Shown piece after piece: positions 8,606 to 17,278 of a DNA stretch of 64,000 nucleotides. Positions within the stretch are counted from its first letter, which is position 1. Every line of letters begins with the position of its first letter. The notes beneath the pieces are model-generated. The model had not been told where the DNA came from, made no database searches, and saw only the letters and a list, made by a program, of their open reading frames with translations. Location: assembly GCF_900156465.1 (NCBI RefSeq), contig NZ_LT707064.1, forward strand, positions 4,789,001 through 4,853,000, given 5' to 3'. A program made the position numbers and the translations under genes. Origin of the DNA: Pseudomonas sp. 7SR1 (GTDB lineage: Bacteria > Pseudomonadota > Gammaproteobacteria > Pseudomonadales > Pseudomonadaceae).

Positions 8606-9767
8606 AGACGACCTCGACATCCCGCTGGCTCGACTCCCGAGGGTTGGTAAGGATGCACGGGTCATCCATCGCGTGTTGCGACAGGAACGGAATATCCGAG
8701 GTGCTCACCCCGTGCAGCCCCAGGGTTTCGTGGAAACCGATGGTACGCTTGAGAGCAATCAGGTGCTCCACCAGCCGGGTGCGGATCTGCCGGTGGTTGA
8801 GCCCCCGGCAATCGATGCCCAGTGTCTCGGCAATCACCTTGAACCGCTCCGGCGCCGAGGTGTAGTTGAATGCCACCACATGCTCCACCAGCACCGCATT
8901 GCACAGGCCATGGGGCAGGTCCAGGAAACCGCCCAGGCTGTGGGACATGGCGTGTACTGCGCCGAGGATGGCGTTGGAGAAGGCCAGTCCGGCCTGCATG
9001 CTGCCGAGCATGATCTTTTCCCGCAGCGCGATATCCGCCGGGTTGGCGATCATCTGCACCAGGTTGTTGTTGATCAGGCGCATCGCCTCCAGCGCGTGGG
9101 GGTCGGTCAGCGGTCCGTGCCCGGTGGACACGAAGGCCTCGATGGCGTGGACCAGCGCGTCGATACCGGTACAGGCCGACAGGAACGGGTCCATGCTCAG
9201 GGTGGTTTCCGGGTCGATCAGCGACACGTCCGGCACCGCCGCCTTGCTGACGATGGAGAACTTCATCCGCTCCTGCTGGTTGGAGATGATCACGAACTGC
9301 GACACGTCCGCCGAGGTGCCGGCCGTGGTGGGAATCAGGATCAGCGGTGGGCTGGGTATGTGCAGGGTGTCGACACCTTCGAACTCGAGGATGTTGCGAC
9401 CATGGGCAACGACGATGCCGATGCCCTTGCCGCAATCCATGGGGCTGCCGCCACCGACCGCGACGATGACATCGCAGTGGTTCTCCCGGTACAGCTCGGC
9501 ACCGAGCATCACTTCCTCGACCCGGGGATTGGGTGAAACGTCACTGTAGATGCAGTAATCGATGCCCAGGGCCTGGAGGCTGGCCTCGACGTCCCCCACC
9601 CAGCCGGCGGCGATGACGCCTGGATCGGTGACCACCAGCACCTTGCGCGCGCCGAAGGTCTTGGCGTAATTGCCGACATTGTGCCGACAGCCGGCACCGA
9701 ACATGATTTCTGGGGATACGAACTTGCGCAGTGGACTGAGGCTCATCTTCACAGGTGCATGGCTCAT
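8589..9767 (-). CDS. ercA: ErcA: iron-containing alcohol dehydrogenase family protein
   Basis: A 392-residue group III (iron-dependent) alcohol dehydrogenase. The NAD-binding GGGSPMDCGKG and the metal-site region with repeated His (AVHAMSHSLGGFLDLPHG) are intact. In P. aeruginosa the orthologue is needed for regulating, rather than carrying out, ethanol oxidation, and it may generate or clear a signal metabolite for ErcS. The start at 9767 (MSHAPVKM) was preferred over an upstream TTG. A CA motif (9779-9786) precedes the start. It is followed with overlap by ercS and preceded by pqqA. Confidence 0.9.
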   Translation of the reverse strand: MSHAPVKMSLSPLRKFVSPEIMFGAGCRHNVGNYAKTFGARKVLVVTDPGVIAAGWVGDVEASLQALGIDYCIYSDVSPNPRVEEVMLGAELYRENHCDVIVAVGGGSPMDCGKGIGIVVAHGRNILEFEGVDTLHIPSPPLILIPTTAGTSADVSQFVIISNQQERMKFSIVSKAAVPDVSLIDPETTLSMDPFLSACTGIDALVHAIEAFVSTGHGPLTDPHALEAMRLINNNLVQMIANPADIALREKIMLGSMQAGLAFSNAILGAVHAMSHSLGGFLDLPHGLCNAVLVEHVVAFNYTSAPERFKVIAETLGIDCRGLNHRQIRTRLVEHLIALKRTIGFHETLGLHGVSTSDIPFLSQHAMDDPCILTNPRESSQRDVEVVYGEAL

Positions 9768-9778
9768 TGGTAAGCCTG

Positions 9779-9786
9779 TTGTTATT
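9779..9786 (-). promoter_or_regulatory. Crc/Hfq CA motif before ercA
   Basis: On the minus strand AATAACAA fits AANAANAA, twelve bases before the ercA ATG. It is one of a series of such motifs across this island. Confidence 0.45.
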
Positions 9787-9845
9787 GTCTTGGGATACCC
9801 TGAGCCTAAAGCATCCCACCGTGATTGCAATCAGACCATTGGGTA

Positions 9846-9872
9846 GCCCGGCCTGAACGCGTCAGGCCGGGC
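9846..9872 (-). terminator. Hairpin downstream of pqqA
   Basis: A perfect 11-bp GC-rich stem (GCCCGGCCTGA with TCAGGCCGGGC, five-base loop) begins seven bases after the pqqA stop. There is no T tract, so it may act as an attenuator or an RNA 3' end stabiliser between pqqA and ercA rather than a classic terminator. Confidence 0.65.
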
Positions 9873-9878
9873 CCGCAC

Positions 9879-9950
9879 TCATCGGTTGGCGAAGTACATC
9901 GTCACTTCGAAGCCGATACGCAGGTCGGTGTACGCGGGTTTAGTCCACAT
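9879..9950 (-). CDS. pqqA: PqqA: PQQ precursor peptide (orphan copy)
   Basis: A 23-residue peptide starting [13 protein letters not shown] and containing E-V-T-M-Y, in which Glu15 and Tyr19 are the two residues that are cross-linked and become the PQQ skeleton. The ribosome site GAGGAAAG precedes the ATG. It lies in the minus-strand run between exaC and ercA, but no pqqB, C, D, E or F gene is anywhere in the window. The modifying enzymes must therefore be encoded elsewhere, and this is probably an extra substrate copy expressed with the alcohol dehydrogenases. The peptide is too short for usual ORF cut-offs. Confidence 0.96.
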
Positions 9951-10085
9951 GGGTCTTTCCTCTTCTTGTACCGGGCGATTCCGGCAAGGTCATTAAGGCA
10001 TCCAGCGCCCCAGGCTCGAATGCTACTTTCGAAGCGGTGGATGGGGTGCGTTGGTATGGGGTGGATGACATGCCACTACCTACCC

Positions 10086-10181
10086 CTTGTGGGAACGAGC
10101 TTGCCCGCGATGAAGTCGAGACATTCAACACGCAGGTTGACTGATCGGCCGCTATCGCGAGCAAGCTCGCTCCCACAGGTG
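10086..10181. repeat. REP pair between exaC and pqqA
   Basis: Two inverted copies of the Pseudomonas REP sequence: TGTGGGAACGAGCTTGCCCG and the reverse form CGCGAGCAAGCTCGCTCCCA. Together they can fold into a long cruciform or RNA hairpin between exaC and pqqA. Confidence 0.93.
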
Positions 10182-10197
10182 CAGCTGTGCTATCGGG

Positions 10198-11718
<1,521 letters not shown>

Positions 11719-11871
11719 GATTGGGCCTCTGCCTGGTCGATGCCTGTCACGGGACAGGCGATAGGCCGATGGTAGAGAGCCCCGGAAGCCGGACGAATGC
11801 GTCGTTGGCAGGGGGGGCTCTCGTTATTTGGTCGTAGGTTTTGCTGCGATCCGAGGATGAGCGGGGCTTCT

Positions 11872-11963
11872 TTGTGCGAGCGAGCTTGCTTGCGATGAGG
11901 TCGGCAGCTCCAGCATGGAGGGTGGCTGATCGACCGCTATCGCGAGCAAGCTCGCTCCCACAG
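11872..11963. repeat. REP pair between pedH and exaC
   Basis: GCGAGCGAGCTTGCTTGCGA and its inverted partner CGCGAGCAAGCTCGCTCCCA are separated by ~40 bases and lie just downstream of pedH, where they can stabilise or end the pedH transcript. Confidence 0.92.
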
Positions 11964-11986
11964 GTTCTGCATTTACCAAGGTTGGC

Positions 11987-13762
11987 TCAGCGCTTGGCCA
12001 CCAGGTCCTTCGGCAGCTTGAAGGTCCAGAGCATGCCGCCCTGGTTGAAGTCCTTCACCCGCTTGGCCACTTCGCCGCCCCACAGGGGAACCGCGCCGCC
12101 CCAACCGGAAACCACGGACACGTATTGCTCGCCGTCCATCTCCCAGGTGATGGGCGAGCCCAGCACACCGGAACCGGTCTGGAATTCCCAGACCTTTTCC
12201 CCGGTCTTGGCGTTGAAGGCCTGCAGGAAACCTTCAGGCGTACCGGTGAAGACCAGGTTGCCCTTGGTGGTCAGCACCCCGCCCCACAGTGGCGCGAAGT
12301 TCTTGTGGCGCCACACTTCCTTGCCGGTCTTGGGATCGATGGCACGCAGCACTCCGATATAGTCCTCGTTCAACGGCTTGATGGTGAAACCGGCGCCGAG
12401 GAAGGCCGCGCCTTTCTTGTAGGCGATGCCTTCGTTCCAGATGTCCATGCCCCACTCGTTGGACGGTACATAGAACAGCCCGGTGTCCTGGTTGTAGGCC
12501 ATGGGCATCCAGTTCTTCGCGCCGAGGAAGGCCGGAGCGACGAACACCGAGCTGCCCTTCGCTTCACTGCCCGGCGCCCCCGGACGACTGGCCTCGTTGT
12601 AGATCGGCCGCCCGTCCTTGTCCAGGCCGCTGGCCCAGGTGATCTTGTCGACAAACGGGAAGCCACGGATGAACTTGCCGTTGGTGCGGTCCAGCACGTA
12701 GAAGAAGCCGTTGCGGTCGGCGGTGGCCGCGGCCTTGATGTCCTTGCCGCCTTCCTTGTAGTTGAACGAGATCAGCTCGTTGACGCCGTCATAGTCCCAG
12801 CCATCGTGAGGCGTGCTCTGGAAGTGCCATTTGATGCTGCCATCGTCCGGGTTCAGGGCCAGGCGCGACGAGGAATAGAGGTTGTCGCCAGGGCGCAGGT
12901 GGGAGTTCCACGGGGCCGGGTTACCGGTGCCGAACAGCAACAGGTTGGTTTCCGGGTCGTAGTAGCCGCCCAGCCAGGGCGCCGCGCCACCGGTCTTCCA
13001 GAGGTCGCCCGGCCAGGTCTTGCCGGCCTCGCCACCGGAAATGCCATTCTCGACCGCCTTGCCGTTCTTGTAGACGTAGCCCATGTGGCCTTCCACGGTC
13101 GGACGGGTCCACAGCAGTTCGCCGTTCTTCGGGTCGAAGGCGCTGATCTGGCCCACCACGCCGAACTCGCCACCGGCCACGCCGGTGATCAGCTTGCCAT
13201 TGACGATCAGCGGAGCGGCGCTGATGGAGTAGCCTTCCTTGTGGTCGGCCACCTTCTTGCTCCACACCACCTTGCCGGTGTCCTTGTTCAGGGCCACGAG
13301 CTTGGCATCCAGGGTGCCGAAGAACACCAGGTCACCGTACAGGGCCACGCCACGGTTGATCACATCGCAGCAAGGGCGGATGTCGTCGGGCAGGCGCGCA
13401 TCGTACTGCCACAGTTTCCGGCCGGTGCGGGCGTCCACTGCGAACACCCGCGAATAGGAACCGGTGAGGTACATCACCCCATCCTTGATCATCGGCTGGG
13501 CCTGCTGGCCGCGCTGCTTTTCGCCGCCGAAGGAGAACGCCCAGACCGGACGCAGGTCCTTGACGTTGTCGACATTGAGGGTATCGAGGGGACTGTAGCG
13601 CTGACCCTGGACGCCCAGGCCGTTGGTCACGACATGCTGTGGGTTCTTGGGATCCTGGAGGATTTCCTGGTCGGTCACGGCGGCCAGGGCCGAACCGGAC
13701 AGCAGCATGGCACTGAGCAGCAGGCTGATGGCGAAGGGTTGGCGACGTGCGGGATGAGTCAT
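11987..13762 (-). CDS. pedH: PedH: lanthanide-type PQQ-dependent alcohol dehydrogenase
   Basis: A 591-residue periplasmic quinoprotein with an N-terminal signal peptide (ending ...GSALA) and an eight-bladed propeller. The adjacent-cysteine pair in RPCCDV forms the disulfide ring next to PQQ. The catalytic Asp323 lies in GWDYDG, and Asp325 two residues later is the extra acidic ligand that marks lanthanide-dependent enzymes such as PedH and XoxF; PedE in this window has Ser there. The true start is at 13762; the frame continues upstream without a signal. The leader holds a CA motif, a short palindrome and the shared 16-bp element. It oxidises primary alcohols and aldehydes. Confidence 0.95.
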   Translation of the reverse strand: MTHPARRQPFAISLLLSAMLLSGSALAAVTDQEILQDPKNPQHVVTNGLGVQGQRYSPLDTLNVDNVKDLRPVWAFSFGGEKQRGQQAQPMIKDGVMYLTGSYSRVFAVDARTGRKLWQYDARLPDDIRPCCDVINRGVALYGDLVFFGTLDAKLVALNKDTGKVVWSKKVADHKEGYSISAAPLIVNGKLITGVAGGEFGVVGQISAFDPKNGELLWTRPTVEGHMGYVYKNGKAVENGISGGEAGKTWPGDLWKTGGAAPWLGGYYDPETNLLLFGTGNPAPWNSHLRPGDNLYSSSRLALNPDDGSIKWHFQSTPHDGWDYDGVNELISFNYKEGGKDIKAAATADRNGFFYVLDRTNGKFIRGFPFVDKITWASGLDKDGRPIYNEASRPGAPGSEAKGSSVFVAPAFLGAKNWMPMAYNQDTGLFYVPSNEWGMDIWNEGIAYKKGAAFLGAGFTIKPLNEDYIGVLRAIDPKTGKEVWRHKNFAPLWGGVLTTKGNLVFTGTPEGFLQAFNAKTGEKVWEFQTGSGVLGSPITWEMDGEQYVSVVSGWGGAVPLWGGEVAKRVKDFNQGGMLWTFKLPKDLVAKR

Positions 13763-13779
13763 GACGGCTACCTCTGCGG

Positions 13780-13787
13780 TTATTGTT
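13780..13787 (-). promoter_or_regulatory. Crc/Hfq CA motif in the pedH leader
   Basis: AACAATAA on the minus strand, 18 bases before the pedH ATG, matches AANAANAA. Confidence 0.55.
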
Positions 13788-13791
13788 ATAC

Positions 13792-13808
13792 CCGGGAAAT
13801 TTTCCCGG
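13792..13808. promoter_or_regulatory. Palindrome in the pedH leader
   Basis: CCGGGAAATTTTCCCGG has 8-bp arms around one base, 30-46 bases upstream of the pedH ATG. It could be an operator or an RNA hairpin beside the CA motif. No copy is seen before pedE. Confidence 0.4.
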
Positions 13809-13866
13809 TCTGCCGCAGATTCTTGGGCCCGGCGGCGCCGCCAACAATTGCCCGCTGTGTTGAGTT

Positions 13867-13882
13867 TCCTAGTTCCTTGGTA
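13867..13882. promoter_or_regulatory. Shared 16-bp ped promoter element, pedH copy
   Basis: TCCTAGTTCCTTGGTA is identical to 17126-17141 between pedF and pedE. Here it is 105-120 bases upstream of the pedH ATG, antisense to the gene. It is a candidate binding site for one of the LuxR-type regulators encoded nearby. Confidence 0.6.
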
Positions 13883-13956
13883 CATGTGGGGCCATTGCCT
13901 GTGCCCACAACTCCTGCGACGGGCCCCTCGCCACAGAGGGTTTGTTCAGCCGAGGG

Positions 13957-14886
13957 TCATCGGGCATCCACCCGCTTCATCCCCGCGCGCTCATAACGCG
14001 GATAAAGATGGCTGACACTGCGGATCAGCTCATAACGGGTCAGGCTGATCCCGGCGAATCGCTCGGGGATGGGGCTGCGGATCATCTCGGCCATGTCGTC
14101 GCCCCGGGCGGCGCCGTCGCGCATCAGTTGGTCGAGCCAGCCAAGGTAATCGCGCATCTGCGCAAAGGGCCGGAGGTCGCCTGCCACCGGACCATGGCCG
14201 GGCACCAGCAGTTTCCAGGGCAAGGCCTGCAAGGTGTCCAGGTCCTTGAGCCAGACCTCCAGCCCCGGGCTGTTGGGGGTGGTCAAGGCTCGCTCGTAGA
14301 ACACCAGGTCGCCGGCGAACAATACGCCGGTGGTCTCGTCCAGGATCGCCAGGTCGGCCCCGGTGTGCCCGGCCAGTTGCAGAAGGCGCAGGGAATGATC
14401 GCCCACCACCAGCCTGCCGGGCTCCAGGACCTGGGTAGGCAATACCACCTCGGTACCGCGCATCCAGTCGCCTACCAGCCGGTACATGTTCTCGGCCATC
14501 GCGTCGCCCTGCTGGCGCAATAGCTCCCCAGTCCCCGCCAGGGCGGCGATGGGCACGTCGGTGAACGCCTGGTTGCCCAGGACATGGTCGGGATGATGAT
14601 GGGTCAGCAGTACGCGAATCACCGGTTTATCCGTGGTCGCCGCGATGGCCCGGCGAAAGGCCTCGCCATAACGCCTGGACGGCCCGGTGTCGATCACCAC
14701 CACCCCCGCATCGGTCACGATGAAACCGGTGTTGACGATGTTGCCGCCATTGCCCTTGGCAAAATTCTCCGTACTGCCTTCCAGCAGCCAGGTGCCCTCG
14801 GCGATCCGCCGGGGCTGGAGGGTATAGTCTGCCCCGGCCCAGGCTGGCCCGTTCAGGCAGATGAAGATCAGCAGCAGCCAACGCAT
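13957..14886 (-). CDS. Quinoprotein relay system zinc metallohydrolase
   Basis: A 309-residue metallo-beta-lactamase-fold protein with a signal peptide (MRWLLLIFICLNGPAWA) and the zinc motif LTHHHPDH; further ligands are in LAGHTGAD and GDLVF and the C-terminal VPGHGPV. The ATG at 14886 begins the signal peptide; the longer frame overlaps the upstream gene. This family is found only beside PQQ dehydrogenases and a SoxYZ-like carrier, as here, and is related to SoxH. It is last in the minus-strand pedF operon. Its substrate is unknown; hydrolysis of a thioester or other adduct on the carrier is an inference. Confidence 0.88.
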   Translation of the reverse strand: MRWLLLIFICLNGPAWAGADYTLQPRRIAEGTWLLEGSTENFAKGNGGNIVNTGFIVTDAGVVVIDTGPSRRYGEAFRRAIAATTDKPVIRVLLTHHHPDHVLGNQAFTDVPIAALAGTGELLRQQGDAMAENMYRLVGDWMRGTEVVLPTQVLEPGRLVVGDHSLRLLQLAGHTGADLAILDETTGVLFAGDLVFYERALTTPNSPGLEVWLKDLDTLQALPWKLLVPGHGPVAGDLRPFAQMRDYLGWLDQLMRDGAARGDDMAEMIRSPIPERFAGISLTRYELIRSVSHLYPRYERAGMKRVDAR

Positions 14887-14902
14887 GGCGCGCTCCTTGT
14901 GG

Positions 14903-15673
14903 TCAGGGGATCGCCGCCTCGAACGTGTTGCCGCTGTTGTCGCGCAGCGACAGGCGGGTCTGTCCGGGGCCCTGGATGTCGAAGCCCAGGTTGGGGTTTT
15001 CGCTGACCGCCGGGAACAGTTCCAGGCGCGCCAGCACCCGGCCTTCGGCGTCCAGCAGTTGGGCCTGGTCGAGAAAGAATTCCGGGATGCCACTCACCAG
15101 GCCGTTGTCCATCGGGTGGGCCACCTGCAGGCGCAGGCGGCTGGTGTCGCCCCGGGGGTAGCGCGCCCCGAGCACTTCGCCCAGGTGTTCCTCCCACCCC
15201 GGCTGGGTCCGCACCACACTGGGCGCGGTGCAGCCGCCTCCGGCCGCGTCGATCAGGGTCGAGCCGACGTGCCACAGGCCGTCGCGGGTCTGTACGGCGG
15301 CCCGCAGTGGCGTGGCCTGTTCGATACGGATGCGAATCGACAACCAGGGCAGCACCCGCTCTCCCGGTTGGAAATCGACGATCTTCGGCAACGGGTTCAG
15401 CTCGGCCCAGGCCAGTATCCGAACCACGTCTGCGGCAAAAGCCCGCGCATCGATTTCCAGCGGTACCTGGCGCGCATCTTCGGCAAAGGGCGGCGCCAGC
15501 AGCCGGACCCGGTCATCGAACACGAACGGTGCGTCACCCAGCAATTGCTTGTGATAGAAGGCCCACATCACCGAGGGCACCGGATCCTTGCCGGGCTCGA
15601 CCGCCGCCTGCGCCATCAACGACAGGCCGCACCACAGCAGGCAACACCCCAAGCGATAAGCAGGCCATTTCAT
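14903..15673 (-). CDS. Quinoprotein-associated SoxYZ-like carrier protein
   Basis: A 256-residue exported protein (signal ending LMAQA). The N-terminal half resembles SoxY and ends in a glycine-rich segment with a single Cys (AAGGGCTAPS), which corresponds to the swinging carrier-arm Cys of SoxY. The C-terminal half is SoxZ-like. In sulfur-oxidising bacteria SoxYZ carries intermediates on that Cys; the fused form beside alcohol dehydrogenases has no proven cargo. It lies 10 bases after the binding-protein gene and 16 before the hydrolase, clearly one operon. Confidence 0.87.
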   Translation of the reverse strand: MKWPAYRLGCCLLWCGLSLMAQAAVEPGKDPVPSVMWAFYHKQLLGDAPFVFDDRVRLLAPPFAEDARQVPLEIDARAFAADVVRILAWAELNPLPKIVDFQPGERVLPWLSIRIRIEQATPLRAAVQTRDGLWHVGSTLIDAAGGGCTAPSVVRTQPGWEEHLGEVLGARYPRGDTSRLRLQVAHPMDNGLVSGIPEFFLDQAQLLDAEGRVLARLELFPAVSENPNLGFDIQGPGQTRLSLRDNSGNTFEAAIP

Positions 15674-15683
15674 CCTGGTGCTC

Positions 15684-16559
15684 CTATTGGTACATCTCGG
15701 GCACTTCGTAACGCAGGCCGTAATGGGCGTAGACAGCCTTGAGGCTGCCGTCGCGGATCAAGCCTTCCAGTGCTTCTTCCACCGCATAGGCCAACTGGCG
15801 ATTGCTTTCATGCACCGCCATGCCGATTTCCCAACGCTGCTTGCCCATGTTCGGGTAGGCATTCTCGGCGAGGGCCAGCTGCGGGTCGCGCGCCTGGTGC
15901 ACTTGCCAGTCCACCTCGCCGCGCATGGCCATGACGGCATCGACCTCCCCGGCGTGCATGGCCTTGAACGCCTGGCCGACACCAGGGTAATGGCGGGTCC
16001 TGGCGCTGAGCATGCCGTTGAATACCGAAGTCAGGTAGAACGACGGCACGCTGTCGACTTCGACGCCGATAGGGTGCTGCTGGAATACCGCGACGCTGCC
16101 CACCGAGTCCAGCCGACGGCGGTCATAAGCCACCTGCCAACACTCCTGCTGATAGGGTCCGAACATCACCACCTGGGCATTTTCCAACTCACCGACATCG
16201 TTACGCCTTTGCACGTAATCGTGATCGTAGGGCACCCGCATCATCAGGTCGGCCAATTGTCGGTCGTGGAGCGGGCTGCTGCGCCAGATGTAATCGCGCA
16301 GGTCGTCGTCGAGCTTCTCGCCGGGGGGCGCCCAGATCAGTTTCAGCCGCACACCCAGCGCCTTGGCCAGGGCCTGGGCCAGTTCCACATCGACGCCCCT
16401 GGGCTGGCCGTCGTCTTCGAAGCTGTAGGGCGCGAAGTCCTTGTAGACCGCCACCTTCAACTCCCCGGCGGCAATCATCTGGTCAAAGCTGCGCACCTGG
16501 GCCTGAACCGCCTGGGCACCCAGCAACACATAGCAGATTACCCAGGCGAACCAGCGCAT
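15684..16559 (-). CDS. Quinoprotein dehydrogenase-associated periplasmic binding protein (MoxJ/XoxJ-like)
   Basis: A 291-residue solute-binding-fold protein with a signal peptide ending AVQAQ. KVAVYKDFAPYSFEDDG and GVDVELAQALAKALG are typical of the family 3 binding-protein fold. Related MxaJ/XoxJ proteins are encoded beside methanol dehydrogenases and are thought to help mature or activate the enzyme rather than transport a solute; no permease is linked here. It starts five bases after the end of pedF. Confidence 0.87.
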   Translation of the reverse strand: MRWFAWVICYVLLGAQAVQAQVRSFDQMIAAGELKVAVYKDFAPYSFEDDGQPRGVDVELAQALAKALGVRLKLIWAPPGEKLDDDLRDYIWRSSPLHDRQLADLMMRVPYDHDYVQRRNDVGELENAQVVMFGPYQQECWQVAYDRRRLDSVGSVAVFQQHPIGVEVDSVPSFYLTSVFNGMLSARTRHYPGVGQAFKAMHAGEVDAVMAMRGEVDWQVHQARDPQLALAENAYPNMGKQRWEIGMAVHESNRQLAYAVEEALEGLIRDGSLKAVYAHYGLRYEVPEMYQ

Positions 16560-16564
16560 GGCGG

Positions 16565-17026
16565 TCACTCCTCGACGTGCACGCTGTCGAGGTAGGTGCG
16601 CACCGCCCAGAGCGCTTCCTGGCTCAGGTAGTCGGCCATTTTCGGCATGTAGACCCGGCCATCGCGCACCGCACCGTGGCGCACGCGCTCGACGAACCAC
16701 TCGTCACCGGCTTCGGCGGCGTCCAGCATGCGCAGGTCGGGTGCGATCCCGCCGGACTTGGCTTCCAGGCCATGGCACGCGGCACAGTTCTGGTTGTACG
16801 CCGAAGCGCCGATCTCCACGGCCTTTTCACGTTCGGGAGAATTGCGATAAGGGTTCTGCGAGGCCCAGCCATCGCCGTCCAATGGCAGGTTGGTGTCCTT
16901 GATCGGGGTCAGGCCCTTGGTTTCCACTGCCTGGGGCACTACGTTGCCATGGGCCCATGCGGAGCCTGCGCCGGTCAGCCCCATCAGCAATGCGGTAGCG
17001 ATGATGGCGTTGCGTTTTGTTGTCAT
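16565..17026 (-). CDS. pedF: PedF: cytochrome c550, electron acceptor for PedE/PedH
   Basis: A 153-residue exported class I cytochrome c. The signal peptide ends GSAWA; heme is bound by Cys81 and Cys84 with axial His85 (CAACH), and the distal Met is in YMPKMADYL. It receives electrons from PQQH2 and hands them to the terminal oxidase chain, and is essential for alcohol oxidation in related strains. It is the first gene of a four-gene minus-strand operon divergent from pedE. The start region AACAATGACAACAAAA is close to, but not a perfect, CA motif. Confidence 0.93.
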   Translation of the reverse strand: MTTKRNAIIATALLMGLTGAGSAWAHGNVVPQAVETKGLTPIKDTNLPLDGDGWASQNPYRNSPEREKAVEIGASAYNQNCAACHGLEAKSGGIAPDLRMLDAAEAGDEWFVERVRHGAVRDGRVYMPKMADYLSQEALWAVRTYLDSVHVEE

Positions 17027-17125
17027 TGTTATGCCCTCTGGATTGCACGCCGACCTCTCTGCAGAGGCCGTGCCGTCATCTTAGGAACCGTGCCGCACCA
17101 GCCGAATGCTGCTTTGGTGGCCGGG

Positions 17126-17141
17126 TCCTAGTTCCTTGGTA
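17126..17141. promoter_or_regulatory. Shared 16-bp ped promoter element, pedF/pedE copy
   Basis: TCCTAGTTCCTTGGTA, an exact copy of 13867-13882, sits in the 252-base divergent region, 100-115 bases upstream of pedF and 138-153 upstream of pedE. Its spacing to pedF nearly equals that to pedH, in the same orientation. Confidence 0.6.
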
Positions 17142-17278
17142 TCGGGTCATCCGACGCAGGTCGCAAAGACAGCCGGTTCAGGAAGTCTTCCCGGCAAGGG
17201 CGGGACTTTTTCCGTATCGGCCGGCCCCCGGCGCGACCGAACCTAGTCAGGCCAAAACCTCCACTGGGAACCGCCACC

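Noticed and set aside
9940..10176. A 78-codon minus-strand frame starting MGASLLAIA
   Set aside because: Its start is the translation of a REP element, and it covers pqqA in another frame. The same peptide start appears at several REP sites in the window.
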